Of a stretch of 64,000 nucleotides of DNA, positions 39,747-49,119 are shown one piece after another. Source of the DNA: Streptomyces sp. NRRL S-337 (lineage in GTDB: Bacteria > Actinomycetota > Actinomycetes > Streptomycetales > Streptomycetaceae); assembly GCF_000720175.1 (NCBI RefSeq), contig NZ_JOIX01000005.1, positions 124,001 to 188,000 of the forward strand, written 5' to 3'. The first letter of the stretch is position 1, and every line of letters begins with the position of its first letter. The notes under the pieces are model-generated. The model was given only the letters and a program-made list of their open reading frames with translations. It searched no databases and had not been told where the DNA came from. A program made the position numbers and the translations under genes.

Positions 39747-42700
39747 TCAGTACACGTCCCGGACGTACCGCTTCTCGGCCGCGAGCTGTTTGACGTACCC
39801 GGTGGCGGCGTCCTCCGTCAGGCCGCCGTGGGCCACCGCGATCTCGCGGAGCGCGCGGTCGACGTCCTTGGCCATCCGCGAGGCATCGCCGCACACGTAG
39901 AAGTGCGCGCCGTCCTGAAGCCAGGACCACAGCTGGGCGCCGTGTTCCCGCATCCGGTCCTGGACGTAGACCTTGGCGCGCTGATCGCGGGAGAAGGCGG
40001 TGTCCAGCCGGGTGAGCAGCCCCTCGTCGTGCAGCCGGCCGAGCTCCTCCTCGTAGTAGAAGTCCGTGGCGCGGCGCTGCTCGCCGAAGAACAGCCAGTT
40101 GGGGGCGCGGTGGCCGCGGGCCCGCCGCTCGTCGAGGAAGCCGACGAAGGGCGCGACGCCGGTGCCGGGCCCGACCATCACCATCGGCGTGGCCGGGTCG
40201 GCCGGTGGCCGGAAGTGCGCGCTGCGCCGCACGAAGATCTCCACCGGGCTGCCGGGCTCGGCATCCGCCAGGAAGGCGGAGGCCACGCCCTTGCGCGGGC
40301 GGCCCTGCCGGTTCTCGTAGCGGACCACGGAGACCGTCAGCCTGAGGAGCGCGGGATCGGTCAGCGGGCTCGACGATATGGAGTACAGCCGCGGCCGCAG
40401 GCGGGGGAGGAGCGCGGCCCATTCCCGGGCGTCCGCCCGCACCCGGTGCTCGGCCACCACGTCGACGGCCTGCCGGCTCCAGGTCCACCGGTCCAGCTCG
40501 CCCTTGTTGCCGGGCCGCAGCAGCTTCCGCAGCGTCCGGTCCCCGGTCTGTTCGGCGGCCAGCCGGAGCAGCGCGGGGGTGATCCGGGTGATGTCGAGAT
40601 GGCGGTGCAGCGCCTCGCCGAACGGCACCGTGCCCACCCCGTCGACGTCGACCGCGGCCGCCGGGTCCAGACCGGTCAGATCCAGCCACTCCGACACCAG
40701 CTCCGGGCAGTTCAGCGGCTGCACCCCGAGCGCGTCACCGGCCTCGTACGCCAGCGGCACCCCCTCGGCGTCCCGGGTGTCGAAGGTGAACCTGCGCACC
40801 TCCTTGGTGGCGCCGGCCCGGCTGAGCAGATCGTTGCCGACGAGCCGGGCGGTGACGGTGGGGTCCTTGGCGGGGGCGGGCGGGGCCGGTGGCGTCCCGG
40901 TGTGCCCGTCGGTCGCCGGTTCCGCCGTTCCGCCCTCCAGTGCCCGCAGCACCTGGTCGAGCCACTGCCCGGCCGGCTGCGCGTAGTCCGGCTCGCAGTC
41001 CGTGCGCGGCGCCAGCCGGACCGCGCCCAGCTCCGCCAGCCGGGCGTCCAGCCGCCGCCCGTGGCCGCAGAAGTCGTCGTACGAGGAGTCGCCCAGCGCC
41101 AGGACCGAGTAGCGCAGGCCCTCCAGTCGCGGGGTGTCCGGCGCGTTGAGCGTGTCCCAGAAGCCGGAGCCGTTGTCGGGGGCCTCGCCGTCACCGAAGG
41201 TGCTGGTCACGATGAGCAGGTCGGCGGTGCGCGGCAGGGCGGCCGGGGTGCTGTCGGCCATGCTCACCAGCGTCGCCTCCCGCCCGCTGCCCTTCAGCCG
41301 GCGGGCGGTGTCCGCCGCGACCTCCTCCGCGTTGCCGGTCTGCGAGGCCCACAGCACGATCACCGTACGGGCAGCGGAATCTGACGAATCGTCATCCGCA
41401 TCCGACGGGTCGTGCTGCGCCGCCGTCCCGGTCCGCTGGTCCGCGGTCCGCGAGAACATCCCGGCCAGCACGCCGTTCACCCACAGCGCGGTGTCCGCGC
41501 CGAACGGCGCCTGGGCGGGCAGCACCGGCGTACCGCCGGCCGGACGGGACGCCAGCCCGGTGAGGAACCCGGACAGGTAGCGGCGCTCGTGCTCGGCCAG
41601 GGCCGGCGGGGCGGGGTCGGTCAGCCGGAAGAGGTCGGTCAGGACCGCCACCGCGCCCCCCGCGGCGCCCCCGTCCTGGCCGCCCGCCGGACCGCCCCCC
41701 GCCCGGTCCGCCGGGCCGCCGGGTTCCGCGTCCGGGCCCGCCGCCGCGCCCGGGAGCGCCGCGCTCTCGGCGTGGCCGGCGCCTCCCGGCACCCTGGTCA
41801 GCGCGACCGCACACGCCTTGAACTCGGGCTGGAAGGAGACCGGATCGACCGCGTCATGGGTCACCGCGTTGACGCTCAGGTACTCACCGAAGAGGTCGTT
41901 CCAGTGGAACGGCGCGAAGCAGTTCCCGGGCCGTACCCGGTCGGTCACCACGGCCGGCAGCACCGCCCGCCCGCGCCGCGAGGCGACCTCCACCGCATCG
42001 CCCTCCACCACGCCCAGCCGCTCGGCGTCCTGCGGATGCAGCTCCACGAACGGCCCCGGGTTCAGCTTGCCCAGCTTGGCGACCTTGCCGGTCTTGGTCA
42101 GGGTGTGCCACTGGTGCGGCAGCCGGCCGGTGTTGAGCAGGTACGGGAAGTCGTCGTCGGGCAGCTCGGCCGCCGGCAGGTGCGGACGGGCGAAGAACAC
42201 GGCCCGCCCGCTGGCGGTGGGGAAGACCAGCCGGGGGCGGCTGCCGTCCGGCCGTACGACCGGCTCCCGGCCGGCCCCGTCGTTGAGATAGCGCACCGGA
42301 TTGCGGTCCGGCCCGTCGGCGGCCGCGCTCGGCCACTGCACGGGCGTCTCGCGCAGCCGCGGATAGCTCACTCCGCCCAGGTCGTACCCGGTCCGCGGGT
42401 TGCCCGCGCGCTTGAGCTCCTCGAATATCTCCTCCGCGCTGTCGTAGGAGAAGGCGTCCGCATAGCCCATCTCGCAGGCGATCCGCGCGATGATCCGCCA
42501 GTCCGGCCAGGCCTCGCCGGGCGGATCGGCGGCCTGTCCCACCAGCGTCAGATTGCGCTCCGAATTGACCATCACGCCCTCGGACTCGGACCACATGGCG
42601 GCCGGCAGCACCACATCGGCGTACGCGGTGGTCTCGGTCTCCGCGAACACGTCCTGCGCCACGACGAACTCCGCCGCCTCCAGGCCCTCGATGACGGTGC

Positions 42701-43979
42701 GGCGGTTGGCGACCGAGGCGACCGGGTTGGTGCAGATGATCCAGCAGGCCTTGATGTCGCCGTCCGCCATCCGCCGGAACATCTCGACGGTGCCCTGTCC
42801 GCCGTCGTCCGCCCGCAGCGTCCCCGGGGCCAGGCCCCACAACTCCTCGGTGAACGCGCGGTCCTCGGCGACCAGCGCCGACCGCTGGCCGGGCAGGCCC
42901 GGGCCCATGTAGCCCATCTCCCGGCCGCCCATCGCGTTGGGCTGGCCGGTCAGCGAGAACGGGCCGCTGCCCGGGCGGCAGATCGCGCCGGTCGCCAGGT
43001 GCAGGTTGATCAGCGCGTTGGTGTTCCAGGTGCCGTGGGTGCTCTGGTTCAGCCCCATCGTCCAGCAGCTCGTCCAGTCGCCCGCGGCACCGATCCACTC
43101 GGCCGCCCGGCGCAGCTCCGCCTCCGGGATCCCGGTGATCTCGGCGACCTTCGCGGGCGGATAGTCCGCCAGGAACGCGGGCATCTCCGCCCACCCCTCG
43201 GTGTGCCCGTCGATGAACTCCTGGTCGATGTCGCCGTTCTCCACCAGCAGGTGCAGCAGCCCGTTCAGCAGCGCCAGATCCGTCCCGGGCGCGATCTGCA
43301 GGAAGAGGTCCGCCTTGGCCGCGGTGGCGGTGCGCCGGGGATCGACCACGATCAGCTTGGCGCCGGCCTTGACCCGTTCCAGCAGCCGCAGGAAGAGGAC
43401 CGGATGGCAGTCGGCCATGTTGGAGCCGATGACGAGGAACACGTCGGCGCGGTCGAAGTCCTCGTAGGAGCCGGGCGGGCCGTCCGCGCCCAGCGACAGC
43501 TTGTAGCCGCTGCCCGCACTCGCCATGCACAAACGGGAGTTGGACTCGATGTGGGTGGTGCGCAGGAACCCCTTGGCGAGCTTGTTCGCCAGGTACTGCG
43601 CCTCCAGCGTCATCTGCCCCGAGACATAGAGCGCGACGGCGTCCGGGCCGTGCGCATCGACGATCTCGCGCAGCCGGGCGGCGGTCTGCTTGACGGCGGT
43701 GTCCATGGCGGTGGGCACCGGCTCGTCGCCCCGGTCGCCGCGGACCAGGGCGCCGGTCAGCCGGCCGGGCGCGCTGAGCAGTTCGGCGCTGGTCGCGCCC
43801 TTGGTGCAGAGCCGGCCGTGGTTCGCCGGATGGGCCTTGTCCCCGGCGGCCCGGCGCACGGTCCGCCGGCCGTCCCCGTCCGTCGCGACCTCCAGCACGA
43901 TCCCGCAGCCGACACCGCAGTACTGGCACGCCGTGCGCACCTGCGTGAGGTGCTCTGCCGGTGTTTCCGCTGCGGTCAC
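39747..43979 (-). CDS. Fused assimilatory nitrate reductase / CysJ-like flavoprotein
   Basis: 1410 residues. Residues 1-700 form a NasA-type molybdopterin oxidoreductase: 4Fe-4S motif C18-x2-C21-x3-C25 and a Cys near 58 (GRLCTKG), then [20 protein letters not shown], with a MopB C-terminal beta domain near 600-700. A Gly/Ala/Pro linker follows. A flavodoxin domain begins near 870 ([33 protein letters not shown]). From about 1040 comes a ferredoxin-NADP+-reductase-type FAD/NADPH module ([48 protein letters not shown]). NADPH electrons could thus reach nitrate within one chain. GTG at 43979 has AAGGGG 9 nt upstream. No nitrite reductase or transporter is adjacent. Confidence 0.93.
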   Translation of the reverse strand: MTAAETPAEHLTQVRTACQYCGVGCGIVLEVATDGDGRRTVRRAAGDKAHPANHGRLCTKGATSAELLSAPGRLTGALVRGDRGDEPVPTAMDTAVKQTAARLREIVDAHGPDAVALYVSGQMTLEAQYLANKLAKGFLRTTHIESNSRLCMASAGSGYKLSLGADGPPGSYEDFDRADVFLVIGSNMADCHPVLFLRLLERVKAGAKLIVVDPRRTATAAKADLFLQIAPGTDLALLNGLLHLLVENGDIDQEFIDGHTEGWAEMPAFLADYPPAKVAEITGIPEAELRRAAEWIGAAGDWTSCWTMGLNQSTHGTWNTNALINLHLATGAICRPGSGPFSLTGQPNAMGGREMGYMGPGLPGQRSALVAEDRAFTEELWGLAPGTLRADDGGQGTVEMFRRMADGDIKACWIICTNPVASVANRRTVIEGLEAAEFVVAQDVFAETETTAYADVVLPAAMWSESEGVMVNSERNLTLVGQAADPPGEAWPDWRIIARIACEMGYADAFSYDSAEEIFEELKRAGNPRTGYDLGGVSYPRLRETPVQWPSAAADGPDRNPVRYLNDGAGREPVVRPDGSRPRLVFPTASGRAVFFARPHLPAAELPDDDFPYLLNTGRLPHQWHTLTKTGKVAKLGKLNPGPFVELHPQDAERLGVVEGDAVEVASRRGRAVLPAVVTDRVRPGNCFAPFHWNDLFGEYLSVNAVTHDAVDPVSFQPEFKACAVALTRVPGGAGHAESAALPGAAAGPDAEPGGPADRAGGGPAGGQDGGAAGGAVAVLTDLFRLTDPAPPALAEHERRYLSGFLTGLASRPAGGTPVLPAQAPFGADTALWVNGVLAGMFSRTADQRTGTAAQHDPSDADDDSSDSAARTVIVLWASQTGNAEEVAADTARRLKGSGREATLVSMADSTPAALPRTADLLIVTSTFGDGEAPDNGSGFWDTLNAPDTPRLEGLRYSVLALGDSSYDDFCGHGRRLDARLAELGAVRLAPRTDCEPDYAQPAGQWLDQVLRALEGGTAEPATDGHTGTPPAPPAPAKDPTVTARLVGNDLLSRAGATKEVRRFTFDTRDAEGVPLAYEAGDALGVQPLNCPELVSEWLDLTGLDPAAAVDVDGVGTVPFGEALHRHLDITRITPALLRLAAEQTGDRTLRKLLRPGNKGELDRWTWSRQAVDVVAEHRVRADAREWAALLPRLRPRLYSISSSPLTDPALLRLTVSVVRYENRQGRPRKGVASAFLADAEPGSPVEIFVRRSAHFRPPADPATPMVMVGPGTGVAPFVGFLDERRARGHRAPNWLFFGEQRRATDFYYEEELGRLHDEGLLTRLDTAFSRDQRAKVYVQDRMREHGAQLWSWLQDGAHFYVCGDASRMAKDVDRALREIAVAHGGLTEDAATGYVKQLAAEKRYVRDVY

Positions 43980-44143
43980 GGACGGTCCCCTTCGTGGTCG
44001 GAAGCTGGGCTCCGACCCTACGAAGGGCCCGTTAACCACGTGTCACACGAGGCGATCATCCGTCGTTACGGCGACCACACACCCGGGCCCGGGGTCCCGT
44101 GAGGCCCGTCCAGGAGACCCGCACCGAAGATGCAGCAACACGA

Positions 44144-44164
44144 AAAGTACAGTCGTTGTACTTT
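44144..44164. promoter_or_regulatory. Palindromic operator upstream of the FAD monooxygenase
   Basis: AAAGTACA-GTCGT-TGTACTTT is a perfect 8-bp inverted repeat with a 5-bp spacer, AT-rich against its surroundings. It lies 26 bp before the ATG at 44191 and resembles TetR or MarR-family sites. No such regulator gene is next to it. Confidence 0.65.
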
Positions 44165-44190
44165 CACAGCTGATGTGCTTTTCTGTGTTC

Positions 44191-45345
44191 ATGCATCCCA
44201 CCACCTCTCCCCGCATCGCGATCATCGGAGCCGGCCCCGGCGGGCTGACCTGCGCCCGGGTGCTCCAGCGGCACGGCCTGCCGGTCACCGTCCTCGACCG
44301 GGACGCCTCCGCCGGGGCCCGGCCGCAGGGCGGCACCCTGGACCTGCACGCGGCCACCGGCCAGACGGCGTTGCGCACGGCCGGTCTGTACGAGGAGTTC
44401 GCCGCCCTCGCCCGCCCCGAAGGGCAGGAGATGCGGCTCTACGGCCGCGACGCCACCCTGCTCTTCCGGCACGCCCCGGCCGCGGACGTGACCGAGCGCC
44501 CCGAGATCGACCGGGGGGAGTTGCGCCGGCTGCTGCTGGACTCCCTGACGCCCGGCACCGTCCGCTGGGGCCACTACCTGCGCGCGCTGCACCCGCTGGG
44601 CGACGGCCGCCACAAGGCGGAATTCGACGACGGCCACACCGAGGAGTTCGACCTGGTCATCGGCGCCGACGGCGCCTGGTCGCGGGTCCGCCCGCTGCTC
44701 TCCGACGCCACCCCGCACTACTCCGGCGTCACCTTCGTCGAGTTCTGCTTCGACGACGCCGACGCCCGCCACCCCGCGATCGCCCACCTGGTCGGCGGCG
44801 GCAGCATGATGGCGTCCGCCGCCGACCGGGCGCTGATCGTCCAGCGCAACAGCCGCGGCCACCTCCGCGGTTACGCCGCCTTCCGGGGCTCGGAGGACTG
44901 GGCCCTGGAGGCCGGGGTGGCGATGACGGACACCGGGGCGGTACGGGCCGCGCTGCTCGGCCGGTTCGCCGGCTGGGACGACCGGCTGCTGGCGCTGCTG
45001 ACGGACAACGACGGCGGATTCGTCAACCGGCCGCTGTTCGCCCTGCCGGTGCCGCACACCTGGGCGCACACCCCGGGCGTGACGCTGCTCGGCGACGCGG
45101 CCCACCTCATGACGCCGTTCTCCGGCATGGGTGCCAACCTCGCCATGCTCGACGGCAGCGAACTCGCCCTGGCCCTCGTCCGGCACCCCGACCGGGACGC
45201 GGCACTGCGCGCCTACGAGGCCGTGATGCTGCCCCGCTCGGCCGATGCCGCCGAGGGGGCGGCCCGCGGCCTGGCCAACGCCCTCGCCCCGGACGCCCCG
45301 CAGGGCTCGCTGCGCCACCTGCGGACGATGGCCGGCGACGCCTAG
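44191..45345 (+). CDS. FAD-dependent monooxygenase, TetX/PHBH-like
   Basis: 384 residues of the group A aromatic monooxygenase fold. GxGxxG is in PRIAIIGAGPGGLTCARVLQ, a substrate-side Arg in GGTLDLHAATGQTALR, the DG motif in LVIGADGAWSRVRPLL, and the FAD phosphate motif in GVTLLGDAAHLMTPFSGMGA, then NLAMLDG. TetX relatives hydroxylate tetracyclines; others act on aromatic natural products, so drug inactivation is possible but unproven. Starts at 44173 or 44191 are both in frame without a ribosome site, so a leaderless mRNA is possible. A palindrome sits just upstream. Confidence 0.88.
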   Translation: MHPTTSPRIAIIGAGPGGLTCARVLQRHGLPVTVLDRDASAGARPQGGTLDLHAATGQTALRTAGLYEEFAALARPEGQEMRLYGRDATLLFRHAPAADVTERPEIDRGELRRLLLDSLTPGTVRWGHYLRALHPLGDGRHKAEFDDGHTEEFDLVIGADGAWSRVRPLLSDATPHYSGVTFVEFCFDDADARHPAIAHLVGGGSMMASAADRALIVQRNSRGHLRGYAAFRGSEDWALEAGVAMTDTGAVRAALLGRFAGWDDRLLALLTDNDGGFVNRPLFALPVPHTWAHTPGVTLLGDAAHLMTPFSGMGANLAMLDGSELALALVRHPDRDAALRAYEAVMLPRSADAAEGAARGLANALAPDAPQGSLRHLRTMAGDA

Positions 45346-45452
45346 CGGTTCGACGCCCGGTGTGCGGAGCTCCGGTTGCGGCCCCCGCCCGCCCGTCGGA
45401 CGATCGGCAGCGTACGGACAGCGACCGGCACCGCACGGAGACGGAACCCACC

Positions 45453-46217
45453 GTGAAGATCACCGAGCCCACCCCCGGCGCGCCCTGCTGGGTGGAGCTG
45501 GGCACCTCGGACGTCGACGCCGCCAAGGTCTACTACCGCGAGGTCTTCGGCTGGCGCGCGGAAACCGACCTGCGCCCGGAGGCCGGCGGGTACACCGTCT
45601 TCCTGCTGGGCGCCGCCCCGGTCGCCGCGGTGACCGCGCTCTACGCCCCCGGCCAGCCGACCGCCTGGACCGTCTCGTTCGCGACCCGGGACGCCGATGC
45701 GCTGGCCGTGGCGGTCACCGAGGCCGGCGGGCGGCAGCTGGTGGCACCGATGGACGTCTTCCAGCAGGGCCGCTTCGCGGTGCTGGCGGACCCGGAGGGC
45801 GCGCTGTTCTCGGTGTGGCAGGCCCGGGACTTCCCCGGCGCGGCGCTGCTCAACGCGCCCGGTTCGCTGGGCTGGGTGGAGCTGGCCACCCGCGACGAGG
45901 AGGCCGCCAAGCACTTCTACACCCGGGTCTTCGGCTGGACCGTGGGCACCCACGAGGACTATCCGCAGTGGGGGATCGACGGCGCCGACTTCGGCGGGCT
46001 GAGCGCGCTGGACGAGTTCTACCCGGACGACGTGCGGGCGCACTGGCTGCCGTACTTCGCCGTCGCCGACGTCGACGACACCGCGGCCCGGGCCGCGGAG
46101 TCCGGCGGGATGCTGCTGGTGCCTCCCACGGACGTGCCCGAGGGCCCGCGGATCGCGGTGGTCCGGGACCCGCAGGGGGCCTCCTTCGGCATCCACCGCG
46201 CGGGCACCGAAGGCTGA
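45453..46217 (+). CDS. Tandem VOC (glyoxalase-fold) protein
   Basis: 254 residues with two vicinal-oxygen-chelate domains (about 8-120 and 128-250). Each begins W-V-E-L-x-T-x-D-x-x-A-A-x-x-(F/Y)Y-x-x-V-F-G-W and ends with a DPEGA-LFSVWQ or DPQGASFGIHR strand. Such paired domains form one metal site in hydrolases, antibiotic-binding or unknown proteins; the metal ligands are only partly conserved here. GTG start, 12 nt after GGAG, a weak site. It may be co-transcribed with the monooxygenase 107 bp upstream. A paralog with the same layout is at 58638. Confidence 0.85.
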   Translation: MKITEPTPGAPCWVELGTSDVDAAKVYYREVFGWRAETDLRPEAGGYTVFLLGAAPVAAVTALYAPGQPTAWTVSFATRDADALAVAVTEAGGRQLVAPMDVFQQGRFAVLADPEGALFSVWQARDFPGAALLNAPGSLGWVELATRDEEAAKHFYTRVFGWTVGTHEDYPQWGIDGADFGGLSALDEFYPDDVRAHWLPYFAVADVDDTAARAAESGGMLLVPPTDVPEGPRIAVVRDPQGASFGIHRAGTEG

Positions 46218-46331
46218 CCGTCACACGATCGGCGGCCTGTTCGTCGTTTCACCACATTTCTGGGGCAGTTTGCGCGTAATGTCCACTTCGCACCAATGGG
46301 TGGCATCGCGCGTCAAGAACAGGAGACCCCC

Positions 46332-46757
46332 ATGTCCACGACCGAATTCCTCGCGGTCCGCGGCAGAAAGCTCGCAGCCGGCGCGGGCACACTGACCACG
46401 GCGCTCGCCCTCGGAGCGACGCTGTCCGCCATGGCTCCGGCCCAGGCGGCGCCCGGCCCGACCGCCAAACCGTACGGCGTCGTCACGACCAAGAAGGGCC
46501 TGAGCGAGCGTCAGTACCCCAGCACCGACGCGTCGGTGAAGGGCTACCTCCGGCACCGTGCCCAGGTCAACCTGGTGTGCAAGGTCCGCACCCAGCCCGT
46601 CGCCGGCAACAGTGTCTGGTACCTGACCGGCGAGGGGCGCGGAACCTGGGTCGCGGCGAAGTACGTGACCAACAACGGCTCCGTCAAGTACTGCAAGGAA
46701 GTGCAGCGCGGCCGGATCGCGCCCCACAACAACGCGGCCAAGCACGCCGTGGGCTGA
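46332..46757 (+). CDS. Secreted bacterial SH3-type protein
   Basis: 141 residues. A signal peptide is likely: an Arg/Lys start, LTTALALGATLSAMAP, then AQAAPG for cleavage near residue 40. The mature part is a single SH3b-like domain (LSERQYPSTDASVKGYLRHR, then VWYLTGEGRGTWVAAKYVTN) with two Cys that could pair. SH3b domains in Streptomyces exoproteins bind cell-wall peptides. AGGAGAC lies 5 nt before the ATG. No catalytic domain is attached, so it may be a small wall-binding factor. Confidence 0.8.
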   Translation: MSTTEFLAVRGRKLAAGAGTLTTALALGATLSAMAPAQAAPGPTAKPYGVVTTKKGLSERQYPSTDASVKGYLRHRAQVNLVCKVRTQPVAGNSVWYLTGEGRGTWVAAKYVTNNGSVKYCKEVQRGRIAPHNNAAKHAVG

Positions 46758-46888
46758 TGGCGCCCGGCACCCAGGCCCGGTCCGGTACCCGCAGGTGCCG
46801 CACCGGGCCTTCGTGCGCCGGTGGCGGGCGCGCCTGCCCGGCAGAACGTGCGGCAGGCCCGTACCGCGGTCACGCTCTTCCGAATTTC

Positions 46889-46902
46889 TGCAACAAGTTC
46901 TA
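46889..46902. promoter_or_regulatory. KstR-like operator upstream of the acyl-CoA dehydrogenase
   Basis: TGCAACAAGTTCTA fits the KstR pattern TnnAACnnGTTnnA at every fixed position. It lies about 90 bp upstream of the acyl-CoA dehydrogenase start. KstR is a TetR-family repressor of sterol and lipid catabolism in other actinobacteria. A different TetR regulator with similar site is possible. Confidence 0.45.
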
Positions 46903-46992
46903 CTGTGCCCCCGATCCGTGAACCGACGGCCCGTCAGAAACGCGGCGGTCCGCCGGCCGGACGACCGGACTGCCGGACGATCTGGAGGGGCC

Positions 46993-48180
46993 GTGCACCT
47001 CGAATACACCCCCGAGCAACAGCAGTTGCGCGCCGAGCTGCGCACCTACTTCGCCGAACTGGTGCCGGACCACGCCTACGCCATGGGTGCCCCCCTCGCC
47101 GACCCCGCCGAGCAGAAGCGCTTCTACCGCGCGACCATCCGCCGCCTCGGCGCCGACGGCTGGCTCGGCGTCGGCTGGCCCCGGGAGTTCGGCGGGCGCG
47201 GGATGACCCCGATGGAACAGTTCATCTTCTTCGACGAGGCCGCCCAGGCCGGCGTCCCGCTGCCGCTGATGGCGCTCAACACCGTCGGACCGACGCTGAT
47301 GCAGTTCGGCACCGAGGAGCAGAAGGCGTACTTCCTGCCGCGCGTCCTCTCCGGGGAGCTCGACTTCGCCATCGGCTACAGCGAGCCCGAAGCCGGCACG
47401 GACCTGGCCGCGCTGAAGACCAGGGCCGTACGCGACGGTGACACCTACGTCGTCAACGGCCAGAAGATCTGGACCACCAACGGCGACACCGCCGACTGGG
47501 TGTGGCTGGCCGTCCGTACCGATCCCGACGCGCCACCGCACAAGGGCATCACCATCCTCCTCGTGCCGACCTCCGACCCCGGCTACTCCTGCACCCTGAT
47601 CAACACCCTCGCCTCGCACGACACCACGGCGAGCTACTACGAGAACATCCGCGTCCCCCTCTCGCGCCGCGTCGGCGAGGAGAACAAGGGCTGGCGGCTG
47701 ATCACCAACCAGCTCAACCACGAACGCGTCACGCTCGCCGCCCACGGCACCATGGCCATCCGCGCCCTGCACGACGTGCAGCGCTGGGCCATGAAGACCA
47801 AGCTCGCCGACGGCCGCCGCGTCGTGGACCTGCCCTGGGTCCGCCGCCGCCTCGCGCAGACCCACACCAGGCTGGACGCCATGAAGCTCCTCAACTGGCG
47901 CATGGTGAACGCCCTCCAGGAAGGCACGCTCACCCCGCAGGACGCCTCCGCGGTCAAGGTCTACGGCTCCGAGGCGCGGCGGGACGCCTACGCCTGGCTC
48001 ATGGAGGTCGTCGCCGCTGCGGGCGCCCTCAAGAAGGGCTCGGCGGGCGCCGTGCTCCACGGCGAACTGGAACGCGGCTACCGCTCCGCGGTGATCTTCA
48101 CCTTCGGCGGCGGCAACAACGAGATCCAGCGCGAGATCATCGCCTGGATCGGCCTGGGGATGCCACGGGTACGGCGTTAG
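46993..48180 (+). CDS. Acyl-CoA dehydrogenase
   Basis: 395 residues. The N-terminal helices (LEYTPEQQQLRAELRTYFAE) are followed by the FAD/substrate strand region (FAIGYSEPEAGTDLAALKTR, then IWTTNGDTADWVWLAVRTD) and a C-terminal four-helix bundle ending FTFGGGNNEIQREIIAWIGL. It introduces the alpha-beta double bond of an acyl-CoA. Its overall features resemble FadE enzymes of sterol side-chain catabolism in mycobacteria, which agrees with the KstR-like site upstream, but such enzymes often work as pairs and no partner is adjacent. GTG start after GGAGGGG. Confidence 0.93.
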   Translation: MHLEYTPEQQQLRAELRTYFAELVPDHAYAMGAPLADPAEQKRFYRATIRRLGADGWLGVGWPREFGGRGMTPMEQFIFFDEAAQAGVPLPLMALNTVGPTLMQFGTEEQKAYFLPRVLSGELDFAIGYSEPEAGTDLAALKTRAVRDGDTYVVNGQKIWTTNGDTADWVWLAVRTDPDAPPHKGITILLVPTSDPGYSCTLINTLASHDTTASYYENIRVPLSRRVGEENKGWRLITNQLNHERVTLAAHGTMAIRALHDVQRWAMKTKLADGRRVVDLPWVRRRLAQTHTRLDAMKLLNWRMVNALQEGTLTPQDASAVKVYGSEARRDAYAWLMEVVAAAGALKKGSAGAVLHGELERGYRSAVIFTFGGGNNEIQREIIAWIGLGMPRVRR

Positions 48181-48189
48181 CCTGACGCC

Positions 48190-49092
48190 GTGGACACCCC
48201 TCCCGCAGGTGACCCCGGACTCTTCGGACCCTCGTCGGTGACCTGGCAGATGCACGGTGACCCGCTGATGTGGATCGCCGGGATCCGCGCGCTCTACCTT
48301 CAGGCGCTGTACCCCCGCGCGGTGCGGGGCGTCCTGCAGAACTCGGACTTCCGGCGCGACGCCTGGGGCCGGCTCATGCGCACCGCGAACTTCGTCGGCA
48401 CGACGACGTACGGCACCACCGACGCCGCCGAACGTGCCGGTGCCGCGGTCCGCGGACTGCACCGGAGGCTGACCGCCACCGACCCGGCCACCGGCGGGCG
48501 GTACCGCATCGACGAGCCGGAGCTGCTGCTGTGGGTGCACTGCGCCGAGGTCGACTCCTACCTCCAGGTGCTGCGCCGCTCCGGCTGTCCGCTCACCGAC
48601 GCCCAGGCCGACGCCTACCTGCGCGAACAGCGGGAGAGCGGCCGGCTGGTCGGGCTGGATCCGGCGCGGGTCCCCGCGGGCCGCGCCGCGCTCGCCGCGT
48701 ACTTCGCACGGGTCCGGCCCCTGCTCGCGGCGACCCCCGAGGCCCGCGAGGTGGAGGCGTTCCTGCGCCGTCCGCCGGTGCCCGCCGTGTTCGTCCCGGC
48801 CCGCGCGGTGCTCTGGCCGTGGGTCGCCCACCTCGCCTACGGCGCCCTCCCGGCGTACGCCCACCGGCTCTACGGGCGCCCGGCGCCGCCGCCCGCCACC
48901 GTCACCCGCCGTCTGCGCGCCACCGGCCGCCTGCTTCGCGCCATTCCGCCCACCGTCCGCTGGCAGCTGCCGCCCCGGCACATCCTGCGTGCCGTCGCAC
49001 GACTCGGGCCCGACACCCGCCCGTCGGCCTACAAGCTCCGCCGCGCCGCCGCCATACTGGACGGGCAGGGGGAGCGGCGCGATTGGCCGTGA
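48190..49092 (+). CDS. DUF2236 (MpaB-like) putative oxygenase
   Basis: 300 residues. The family signature is seen in DPGLFGPSSVTWQMHGDPLM at the start, LQALYPRAVRGVLQNS, and LLLWVHCAEVDSYLQVLRRS, with the conserved W-V-H-x-x-x heme-proximal helix. Members include latex-clearing-protein relatives and unknown oxidases, often heme b proteins. The GTG start lies 9 nt after the acyl-CoA dehydrogenase stop, so the two are co-transcribed. Substrate unknown. Confidence 0.85.
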   Translation: MDTPPAGDPGLFGPSSVTWQMHGDPLMWIAGIRALYLQALYPRAVRGVLQNSDFRRDAWGRLMRTANFVGTTTYGTTDAAERAGAAVRGLHRRLTATDPATGGRYRIDEPELLLWVHCAEVDSYLQVLRRSGCPLTDAQADAYLREQRESGRLVGLDPARVPAGRAALAAYFARVRPLLAATPEAREVEAFLRRPPVPAVFVPARAVLWPWVAHLAYGALPAYAHRLYGRPAPPPATVTRRLRATGRLLRAIPPTVRWQLPPRHILRAVARLGPDTRPSAYKLRRAAAILDGQGERRDWP

Positions 49093-49119
49093 GGGCGGGG
49101 ACGGGGGCGGCGACAGACG

